In this document: positions 32,541-41,107 of the stretch, piece after piece
Layout: each line of letters opens with the position of its first letter
Position numbering within the stretch: the stretch's first letter is position 1
DNA from: Pythium myriotylum
Lineage: Eukaryota; Oomycota; Peronosporomycetes; Pythiales; Pythiaceae
Direction: 5' to 3'
Assembly (NCBI GenBank): GCA_023091665.1
Contig: JALJCQ010000030.1
Span: 746,501 to 810,500 of the forward strand
Length of the DNA: 64,000 nucleotides
Position numbers and translations under genes: made by a program
The notes under the pieces: generated by a model
The model's database searches: none
The model's input: only the letters and a program-made list of their open reading frames with translations
Told to the model about the DNA's origin: nothing

Positions 32541-32549
32541 GGTTCTTGT
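32541..32549 (+). repeat. hAT element target-site duplication, left
   Basis: GGTTCTTGT, repeated at 33662-33670. The uninterrupted site is found once at 37997-38005. Confidence 0.8.
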
Positions 32550-33661
32550 CACGGCTCTCCCAATATATATTGTTTAGGGATTGTGGTCCACAGACAGAAA
32601 CAATCAATTATTGAAACAATATCAATATATTGGAGAATATATTGCTGAGTCCGCAATATATTGCAATACGCCACCTAGCAAGTATCCATGTCACTTCCCT
32701 CATCGTCGTCATCGCTGCTCTCATTGCTTGCGGCATCGCTTTCGTTCCAAGCGTCGCTTTCAACGCCTGACTCGTCGTCGCTGCCCTCTCGAGCAGTGCG
32801 AATCGCCGTGGAGATAACTTCTTCTGTCACAAGATCCCAATTGAGACGGAGATAGAGGAGGGCCTCGAGCATCTCAGCGCTCATGCTCTTCCGCAAGTAG
32901 CCCAGCGTGCTCTTGATATTCGAGAATAAACGCTCCTGCTTGACGAAGATGTTGCACGCGTGGCATGTGCGGCCGAGGGCCGTCTCGTCGCGGTACATGG
33001 CGCCTACAATCTCCCTCGACTTTAGCTTTGGGGCAGCCTGGAGCTTGTTCGACGGGGTCTTCATGGTGGGCGCTGGTTCGAGGTGGCTGGAGCTGGCTGG
33101 AGGATGGAGTAGACTGCAAATGGCAAAAAGAAGTCTGAGAGCAGTTGCATCCGATGCGCCAAGGTGGTTGCGAGAGCGGTATGGGTGCCACATCCGTTGG
33201 AGAGGAGCAACCGCAGAAGATGGAAGCGGGAGAGGGATGTCCTCTGCCTCATCGATCACGTGCTGCTGACACGCCAGGGCGCGGAGTGTTCAATATGCGC
33301 GGTGGGAGAGCTGCTTTAGTGACCTTGAAGTGAAAATGGCTCACCTTCTTAGCAGTGACACCAAAAGAAGCCGAACATGCCATCGGGAGATGCAACTACC
33401 GACGACTCCAGATCAATGCAGAGGCCAGAACTTCGAGTACACATGCTTCGTGGCACATACAAGCAACACGAGGCGTTTCACAGCTTATTCTCCCGCTCCC
33501 TTTTCGACCAGATTCTCTGCAACATCCGCTCCAGAGACGAAATTTGGCTCTACAACTGACCCATTCAATACCATAGGTATATTGCCAGGGGCGAACAATC
33601 AATTATTGTCTCGGACAATATTCACAATATTTCAATAACAATACTTTTTTGGAGAGCCCTG
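32550..33661 (-). mobile_element. hAT-type DNA transposon derivative, 1112 bp
   Basis: Ends are short terminal inverted repeats CA(C/G)GGCTCTCC, close to the CAGGG-type ends of hAT elements, flanked by an 8-9 bp duplication (GGTTCTTGT). Both ends carry AT-rich subterminal repeats with the palindrome-like CAATCAATTATTG. The minus strand holds the remnant of a transposase C-terminus. The paralogous locus at 37997 keeps the pre-insertion sequence AGCCGGTTCTTGTACCG, which makes the boundaries firm. At this size it is a deletion derivative that could move only with help from another element. Confidence 0.8.
32675..33259 (-). pseudogene. hAT transposase C-terminal (dimerisation) remnant
   Basis: An open frame of 194 codons without its own ATG at the start. 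The segment QERLFSNIKSTLGYLRKSM followed by SAEMLEALLYLRLNWDLV matches the hAT C-terminal dimerisation signature (ERxFS...R..L....EAL..L..N). It ends in an acidic Ser/Asp/Glu tail. The DDE catalytic core is absent. Confidence 0.65.
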
Positions 33662-33670
33662 GGTTCTTGT
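33662..33670 (+). repeat. hAT element target-site duplication, right
   Basis: GGTTCTTGT; see 32541-32549. Confidence 0.8.
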
Positions 33671-33758
33671 ACCGTCAAACGCGTTTCGCAGTTGGAATAC
33701 CGTCGTGAGATCAGTGTGATTTCGAGTATTCTTCAGCGCAGAAAGGGATCAAAAGCTC

Positions 33759-33790
33759 GTCCATTCTCCCATTCTCCCATTCTCCCATCC
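33759..33790 (+). promoter_or_regulatory. CCATTCTC tandem repeat before CRN copy B
   Basis: Three CCATTCTC units plus CCATCCTC, ending about 20 bases before the CRN start. The core CATTCTC resembles the oomycete initiator. Copy A has two units. A start-site role is inferred from position and motif only. Confidence 0.4.
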
Positions 33791-33806
33791 TCTCTGGTGC
33801 TTCAAC

Positions 33807-35597
33807 ATGCTGACCTTGGTCTGGGTGCGCTCGCACAGCATCAAGAACCTGTGGGGCGACCTCCTGCGAGTGGCGCTGGAAGGAGACGCGCCCTCTGTCG
33901 ACGAGCTTCGCCAGCAGTTCGTCGCCGTCATGGAAGCCGGCGTGTGGCCGTGCAACTTCGCGGTGTTTGCCAGCGCCGACGACCTGGAGAAGGCGCCTGA
34001 TGCTCCGTTGCCGGTGGACAGCCCAGTCGGAGACCTCGGTCGCGACAAGGACAACCCCGTCGTGATCGTGAGGAACTACGCCGGTTGGAACCTTTGTCGC
34101 CATGCCAACGGCACACCGACTGACTGGACATGGCCATGGCCACGACTACTGAGACGTCTCGTTCACTCCATGACGCACTCGCGAGTCACCTACCTTGGCT
34201 CACCCGCAGGAACGGGCAAGACGAGGCTGCTGCAGATCGTGAATGACGCGTACGCCGACCGCCACTACTTTGCGTACGTTAACATGGAGTACTGCATAGA
34301 CAAGGCAGAGAAGGCGGCCGAAGTGTTGCGCGACCGCGGCCGAGTGGACGTCGAAGCTCGTGAGGACAAGAGCTACCAAGACCCGCTCGGCATGTCGATC
34401 GTGCTCATCGACCATGCACAGCGAGTGTTCTCGGACCGTCGATTCTGGCAGCAGCTGCTGGTCAACTCGCACGAGTGGTTGTTGCCGAATACGCACGTGG
34501 TGATCTGCGCGACGACGCCGTTTCACGAGGAGTTGGCGTTGCCTGAAGAGCTCAAGAGCAAGGACGTCTCGAAGCCTCTTTGTTCGTGGAACTGGGCGAT
34601 GACAGACGGCGAAGCGGGCAATTGGTTGTATGGACAGCGTCCGTTGGTGTTCCAAGCGTGCGACACACTTCGCCACGTCATCTTGCGAGAAGCCAAGGGA
34701 ATCTGGGAGTGGCTCTTGGTTGCAACGGACAGTTGTCTTGGAGTCAAGCCGCGTCGTGGCACTACATGTCAAGAGACAAAATGCCAAGAGCGAGATTACA
34801 TCGAGGCCGTGTTGTCGTTCAAGAGTGTCCGACAGGCTTTGATCTACTACCGGGTCGATCTTCCGTCCATGAGGGAGGTCTTGACACCGTGTCTTGGGTC
34901 TGGATCGACCTTCGTTCCGCTTCCAGGAGCTTACGACGATCCCAAACTGGACAAGCTGCTCACGGCAGGCGTATTGGAGCGAGACTCGAAGACGAAGGGA
35001 GTGCGCTTTTCCACTCCACTTGCAGAGAAGTTCGTGTTGAGCCAGATGTTTCCGTCGCGACGTGCTTCGTCCGCGGTTGTCTCGTTGAATCAAGTCGTGG
35101 AAGACGCTATTGAATGTGTCCACGACAGTCTTCGCAATCTCGCCGGTCCGCAATCCACATCGAATGCAGTGGCTATCGTCCGAGGGTACTTCATTGCTGG
35201 CTTGATGATGGCGACACCGAGCAGCTACTCGGTGGCCCCGGAGTTGGACCGAGTCTTTCCTCGAGCTACTGATGATCCTGCTGATGTTGCTGATCCTGCT
35301 GATCCTGCTGATGCTGCTGACCCTGCTGATGCTGCTGAAGACCCATGCACAATGTGTGCAGGAGTGGCTTGTACGAACATACTTGTGGTTGGCGAGAGCA
35401 GTTGGGGAGTCCATCTGCGTGTGCAGCTGAGCGTCGCGAACGAAACCGAGGAGTCGTGTCAGCACGTCAATCCGTTCGGACCGGCAGGTCGGTATCACAT
35501 GCTGGAAGTTGACGACGCTGTCACTGTGCACGTGGAGCTGCCGACGGTGTGGGCTCCGGCGCACGTGAAGCTAACGCTGCGATCTCCTGAGAAATAG
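33807..35597 (+). CDS. Crinkler-like (CRN) NTPase protein, copy B
   Basis: 596 residues, single exon, in the opposite orientation to copy A and differing in only a few residues near the N-terminus (Asn14 for Arg, Val46 for Met). Same parts as copy A: header-like region 1-92, Walker A 131-139, Walker B with Asp202, acidic DPAD array 488-511, and a C-terminal beta-rich region with MCAGVACTN and SVANETEESC. The NTPase of this type is found in one class of Crinkler-RHS-type (CR) proteins; the effector role is inferred. The gene ends 526 bases before the intact MOSC gene, same strand. The nearby intact P-loop in both copies argues against decay. Confidence 0.6.
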   Translation: MLTLVWVRSHSIKNLWGDLLRVALEGDAPSVDELRQQFVAVMEAGVWPCNFAVFASADDLEKAPDAPLPVDSPVGDLGRDKDNPVVIVRNYAGWNLCRHANGTPTDWTWPWPRLLRRLVHSMTHSRVTYLGSPAGTGKTRLLQIVNDAYADRHYFAYVNMEYCIDKAEKAAEVLRDRGRVDVEAREDKSYQDPLGMSIVLIDHAQRVFSDRRFWQQLLVNSHEWLLPNTHVVICATTPFHEELALPEELKSKDVSKPLCSWNWAMTDGEAGNWLYGQRPLVFQACDTLRHVILREAKGIWEWLLVATDSCLGVKPRRGTTCQETKCQERDYIEAVLSFKSVRQALIYYRVDLPSMREVLTPCLGSGSTFVPLPGAYDDPKLDKLLTAGVLERDSKTKGVRFSTPLAEKFVLSQMFPSRRASSAVVSLNQVVEDAIECVHDSLRNLAGPQSTSNAVAIVRGYFIAGLMMATPSSYSVAPELDRVFPRATDDPADVADPADPADAADPADAAEDPCTMCAGVACTNILVVGESSWGVHLRVQLSVANETEESCQHVNPFGPAGRYHMLEVDDAVTVHVELPTVWAPAHVKLTLRSPEK

Positions 35598-36123
35598 AGA
35601 GAGGCCAAGTGCCGAGGACTCCACCCCATCAGCAGAAGTGATCCGTCGACCGACTCGGAGTAGTTAGTGGAGTTGAGCGACCTCGCATCTGTATCGTATC
35701 TTCATTCGTACCTATCCTGGCTCTGCTGCTAGCGAGTCGCCAGAGCCGTCTACCCACCCACCCACTCACCCACCCACTGCATTCCAGCGGCGGCACGACG
35801 CGCTCGACGCGCAGCGACTGCGCGCGCGCCGGCGCGTCTTCTCGCGCGAGCTACCCACTCACTCACTTCATTCTCCCAATGAAGACAGCTGAGCTTGGGT
35901 GTCGCTTGTTGTTGTTGTTGCTGGCTCTGTCTGTCTGTCTGTCTGTCTGCTTTGATCGATGGAGCAAGTGAGACTGTGCCTGAGATCCAGTGAGGCTAAT
36001 TAGCCCACCCCCTGTGCAGCATCTCCATCTCATCTCCTCCTCGGATGACCAAAGATTGCGAGACGACCTCGCACTGGACGGCTTGTTGCCAGCGCCACTG
36101 TGCATTCCCGAGGCTACCGCGCC

Positions 36124-37652
36124 ATGAAGGCCAACCACGTGGCGCTCTGCGGCGTCTCGCTCTCGCTCGCCCTCGCGCTCTACGTCGTCGTGCGCCGCTC
36201 GCGCTCCTCAGGAGCTACGGTCGCCAGCAGCTACGACGGCGCCACGTACTTTGCGACGGACGAGACGCTCGAGGCCGCGCGGCTCGCGAGCGGCCAGGAG
36301 TTCGCGGACGGGTCGCTCGTCACGATCCACGGCCACGCCACGGCCAAGGTGCTCCACTACGACCCGGCGTCCAAGAGCTACAAGGTCGAGCTGCAGCACG
36401 CGCACGGCGAGGTCGAGGAAAAGACGGTCGCGGCGAGCCACGTGAGCCAGGTCAAGGTCAAGGAGTTGTACGTCTATCCGGTCAAGTCGTGTCGCGGCAT
36501 TCGCTTGGAGAACGCCAAGATCACTGGTGCGTACGGTGGCTTACGGAAGCAGGAAGCAGGTCGTAGAGAGGCATGCTGATCCATGTGTGTGTGTGTGTGT
36601 GTGTGTGTATGTGATACGACAGCGCAGGGCATCTCGAACGACCGCACGTGGATGATGGTGGACACGAAAGGCAAGTTCATCACGCAGCGTCGGTACCCGA
36701 AGATGGCGCTGATCGCTCCGCGGCTCGACGATGTGGTGAACCCGACGGTAGGCTCTCTGTGGTGGCGTCTTGCGTGCTTTTATATTATTGTGTGACGGCA
36801 AGAATGGTGATGCTGCCAGGCACTGACGCTGACGGCGCCTGGAATGGACGACCTTCGCGTGCCGATCATTCGCGAAGGACGTGGCCGCGAGGTGGAGACT
36901 CAAGTGTGGCGCTCGCCGATGGTCGGGATCGACCAGGGCGATGCCGCAGCCGCATGGCTCAACAAGTTTCTCGCTGATGTGCGAGAGGAGCGCGAGTTCC
37001 GCTTGATCCGCAAGAAAGATTCGTTCAAGAGACCGACGAACCCGAAGTTTGCACCCAACCACGAGACTGGTACTCACCATCAATTGATAGGATTGGCAAG
37101 CCGGCTGGAGCAGCTGACCTGGATCCTCCGCATTGTGTGTTTGCATGTTTATTTTCTTGTTGTAGTGTTCGCGGACGGATACCCATTCCTCCTCGTGCTC
37201 GACTCGTCGCTAGACAAAGTGAACGAACAGCTTGCCGAAAAGATCCCGATGAACCGCTTCCGGCCAAAGTACGCTCGGCAGTTTCTCTATCACCATACGG
37301 ATACGGTATCTCAACCTGTTTGTGATGTCGTAGCATCGTGCTCACGGGAGCTCCTGCGTTCGCTGACGAGCACTGGAGCTGCGTGATCATCGGCGGCCTT
37401 CGCTTCCGCAACGTCAAGCCTTGTGATCGCTGCAACGTGCCAACAGTGGACCAAGACAAAGGTGAGGCTCATCCCGACCGCGAGCCGCAGCGCACGATGG
37501 TCAGCTTCCGCAATGGCGCGGTACTCGGCTTCACGAACGGCAGCGAGCAGAGCTACTATTTCGGTTCCAACATGGTGACGGAAGATCTGGGGAGCCTGTC
37601 GGTGGGTGCTGGCGTGAAAGTCCTCACAACGAAGACCGCTGTGTTTGCCTAG
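36124..37652 (+). CDS. MOSC-domain protein, mitochondrial amidoxime-reducing component (mARC) type
   Basis: Exons 36124-36526, 36623-36747, 36820-37069, 37166-37268, 37334-37652; 399 residues. Residues 4-23 are a hydrophobic anchor. Residues ~35-112 form an extra beta-rich segment (FADGSLVTIHGHATAKVLHY), Tudor-like in pattern. The MOSC N-terminal barrel begins at ~113 (KELYVYPVKSCRGIRL, ISNDRTWMMVD, FITQRRYPKMALI). The MOSC domain has FADGYPFLLVLDSSLDKVNE, MNRFRPNIVL and VKPCDRCNVPTVD; Cys327 matches the molybdenum-ligand Cys of mARC. Such enzymes reduce N-hydroxylated compounds with cytochrome b5 partners at the outer mitochondrial membrane. The start codon lies inside the right inverted-repeat arm. 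The PTPDC1-like gene converges from the right. Confidence 0.85.
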
Positions 37653-38009
37653 GCCAGGTCATGCGAGGCCAGGGGAGGCCGGGCCTGGTGTGTCGGAGTC
37701 GCCGTGACTTTCTTCATTGCGCATCAAGTTCACGATGTGCGCATTGCAGGCAATGCCAGTCATACTTGCAAATCTAGGTACCACCTTCACGTATGTGTAG
37801 TCGTGTCTCTCTCTGCACCAAACTACGTCAGTCTGACTGTCCCAGGCGTTGGTCATGCTGCTCGAGCGCCATGGCGGTTTCATTTTTGGCATGGCGAGCA
37901 AACAGCAACGGTTTCGAAGGAAGATTCTTCCCCACATCAACCAATCGAGAAGACCACGTGAGAGGTCGGAAAAATTTTGTTTGACTTACGGAAGCCGGTT
38001 CTTGTACCG
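36221..38009 (+). repeat. Segmental duplication, intact-locus copy
   Basis: Direct repeat of 27826-33674 with the LINE and hAT insertions removed. It covers the MOSC gene from codon 33, the intergenic region, and the last few codons of the PTPDC1-like gene. Identity is near complete in MOSC exons 2-5 and drops sharply after about 37795. Confidence 0.85.
37653..37985. other. Intergenic, MOSC / PTPDC1-like
   Basis: No gene. The first ~140 bases are almost identical to 32211-32350; the rest is alignable but diverged. Confidence 0.6.
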
Positions 38010-40261
38010 GTCGCCTACTCTAACACTAGGCAACGTGTACACGTTACCTCCACTCCCCGGCCCTCGTGTAAGCGGCGGGGGTGACTGTGTGGCGTGATGG
38101 GCTGGCGTGCTCGCACTGCCGTGTAGCACGGCTCTATCCGGCTCATTTGCTGATCCTGCGGGTGGGGGCGGCGTGGGAACAAGTCTTTGGTCCAGTACGG
38201 GCTCTCGTTCTGTAGGTTCTGTAGGTGAAGGGGTCGACACGTGTTCTAGGTCTTTGCGGATCTCCGAGATCGCGAGTTTGGGCACGAGCGATTCCATCTT
38301 GATCGGGCTCGGTTCGTTCGTTCGCTCCTCTTTTTCTTTCATCATTGGTGGCAGCTCCACTGGTGGCGGGCGTGGGTGAGGGGGCGAGTGTGGTGGTGGA
38401 GCTTCGTGTGTCTGCTTCAACGGAGACAACTCACTCAGTTCCTTTGGCTTTGGCGTGCTACACGATTCAGGGGTGTGTACTCGTGGATGGACAACTGGCT
38501 CGAGCGTGCTCAAGTCCGGCGAGTGGCGTGTAGGAGACCCCGACGGAGTTGGAGGTGTCTCGCCATCAAGATGGAACTTTCCACTTGGCGAGCTCGTATG
38601 CAGCTTCCGCAGACTGCAGGACTTGCTCAGCAGCTGCAGAGACTCGAAGTTGAGCTCAAGTCGCTTGGGCGGCTGCCACTCGCGGGCGAGCTGCTGGACG
38701 AACTCAGCGTGCTTGCAAAGCGTGGCCACCGGCGTCGACGGTTGCAAGTGGAACAGTGCCATGGCTGAGCGCACGCAGAGCGCGTCGCCGAGATGCGCGT
38801 GAAGCGGAGACACTGCTTTGCGCAGTAAGTGCCGCAAACACACGAGAAACCGGTCAAGCGAGCGGACGACGAACGACGGCTGCTGGTTGAGCGGTTTCCA
38901 CTTCGATCCAATGGTCTCGTCGGACGAGCTCGCGACCTGAGCGACGAGTTCCCCATCCAATAACGGCTCGGCAAGGTGTTCGAGCCAGTCTAACACGAGC
39001 GCCGGAGCGATCATCGCCGCGTAGCTGGGTGTCAGAGCCAGGCTCCAGTTCCACTCGCCCACATTGAACGCGACTTTGACAGGAAAGAGATCTTCCTGTG
39101 AGACGTAGTGGAGGCCAAGACCGAGACCCGCGGGTACAGGAGGTGGCGGTACTGTGCCGCCAGCAGGTGGAGAGGACATATCGGCTTGGTCAGGCGTGTA
39201 GAACTCACCGCAGACGGCCTTGCCGTGCTTGGCTTGCTGTTCCACCAAGTCGCACACAGTTCTCCTTCCCTCGTGGCCTTGCCAGAGCACGTGGAATACG
39301 AACGCGTGAACCACGGAGCTCGCACTGTGCTCGGCGGCTTGTTCGACCTCGTGGCACAGAAAATCCAATACGCGCGGCAGTGCAATCCGCTTCTCGCCGT
39401 GGATCATGCGGTTCTGCTGCTCGATTGTGTCGGCCAACGTGAATCTGTCGTGGATCAGCGGCAAAGCGAAGACGACCTTGGATGCGTTGATGTACTCGTG
39501 GAAGAGCCGCACGAACTTGGACTGACCCGAGGTCTGGATCGATCCCGGACGATCGCGGCGCACGATCTGGATGGCGCGGTCCGGTGGGATATTGTGCATG
39601 AAGAGCAGACAGCACGCGATCGCGAGCCCCGTGCGGCCGTAGCCGGCATGGCAGTGGACCGCGACCTTGCTGTGCCCGTCCTGAAGGATCGAGGCCATGA
39701 CCTTGGCGATGTCAAGCATGAACGGCAGTGTCGGCGTCGTCATGTCCTCCCAGCCGAAGTTGTAAAAGCGGACTGTAGGAAAGACCAAAAACGACACTGG
39801 TCAGAATAGGAAGATCGTGCCGTGCAGGACCTTTGACGAGCTCACTGTTTTCGGCCATGAGGTCGGTCTCTGGGTCGTACGGGAAGCCACTCGAGCCGAG
39901 ACCGTCGCCGCAGTACGGATGCTCGCCCGGTAGCGTCAGGTTGAACACGGCCGTGATGTTGAGTCTGCCGTGACATGGACAGGCCTGCGTCAGCAGCTCA
40001 ATCTCCAGCACTTCTTACAAAGGCGTCAACTCACTTGTGGAACTGCGCAGCAATCTGGTACTCCTTCATGAGTCTCGAAGACGGGCGCATCATCCCGAGC
40101 ACGCGATCGGCGACCCAGTCAGCGTGGAGCCCGCGGACGGGCGAGTCGGTCTTTGCCAGTGCTGCGCTCTCGCTGCAGCGTTTGCATTTGGCCCCACCGC
40201 AGAGTCGGCACTTGACCGTCAGTGACTTTTCCCACTCGCGTGCTTTGACGGGCGAGCTCAT
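37986..40261 (-). CDS. PTPDC1-like dual-specificity/tyrosine phosphatase (3 exons)
   Basis: Exons 40261-40035, 39964-39846 and 39772-37986; 710 residues. The N-terminal part has a CRLCGGAKCKRC zinc-binding-like motif, then MMRPSSRLMKEYQIAAQF, ITAVFNLTLPGEHPYCG and YNFGWED. The active-site loop HCHAGYGRTG follows, with Cys156 and Arg162, then DRAIQIVRRDRPGSIQT. These match PTPDC1 closely, including the PGEH and NFGW motifs. Residues ~180-460 are a helical conserved extension; ~460-700 is Pro/Ser/Thr-rich and disordered. In animals PTPDC1 is linked to centrosome and cilium length. I place the start at the ATG at 40261; exon 2 uses the CGGCAG acceptor, which keeps the family alignment. It diverges from the ATPase gene at 41108. 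Confidence 0.85.
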
Positions 40262-41107
40262 GTCAGAGCAACAGGAGGAGGCACGCAATTTGCTGAGCTA
40301 ACACGCTCTTTGGTCCCCGGCGGAGACCAGCCACTTGTGTAAAAATAATCTCCTCAGAGGGTTCGAGGTTCCAAGAACAACGTTGACTGGGAAAAGAGAT
40401 CTGGCAATTTCGACGCGAGAGAAGATCGCGTCCTGCGGTACTCCACTACTACTAATATCTTCGGCGATGCGATATCTTGATTTTCGTGTTCCATATCGAT
40501 GTGGCTAGGGCACGAGGCCACTCGCTGGCCACAGGTTAACGATCGACTCCATGGCGGCCATGTGCGAGGGCACATTTCAGCCTCAGCTTTTGCTGGTTCT
40601 GGGCTGGTGGCGAGTGACACAACCTGGCGGTTGTCAGCCTTGTTGCGACGCCCATCACCGAAGAAAAGACAGCCGGAGGCGATTTTCGCTCGTCGACAGC
40701 TCTACGACCATCGATTGGCCAGCTCGTGTGTTGGGAAACTCAGTCCCAATAAACTGCTTGTCATAGGAAGGAACACTGCGTCATCGCAAGCGTAGAAGGT
40801 CATTGGCCTGAGTGATCTTCTCACAGACTGAGGAATCAGCCGGACATTCCCTCCAAACGTATCAGTGTTTGCGGAAACGCTTAGTCTCCTCACGTTATCC
40901 TCCCGGCGGAATGAGCTCCAGACACTCAAATGCTGCACCTGATCAGCACAGACATTTGCCAATGCTCATCACGGACTCATCGTTCAGCTCCACACATCAC
41001 TTACTGTATTGCCTTAGGCAAGCTGGCAAGTCGGGTTGGAAAAGGACTCCACAACAATCCGCTTCCTCTGACATTCGCCTTTTTGCTCCGATCCGGTCAA
41101 GTCAAGA
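40262..41107. other. Divergent promoter region, PTPDC1-like / P5 ATPase 1
   Basis: 846 bases without a supported gene. ACATTCGCCTTTTTGC near 41070 is weakly initiator-like, about 35 bases before the ATPase start. Confidence 0.4.

Larger units (their letters stand above)
33735..36133 (+). repeat. Inverted repeat, right arm (2399 bp)
   Basis: Mirror of 23801-26191. Contains CRN copy B and ends ten bases into the intact MOSC coding region (start 36124). Confidence 0.95.

Noticed and set aside
33330..33638. Plus-strand ORFs inside the hAT element, one with FHSLFSRSLFDQILCNI
   Set aside because: A faint likeness to Harbinger-type transposases, but too short and without catalytic residues; kept within the hAT derivative.
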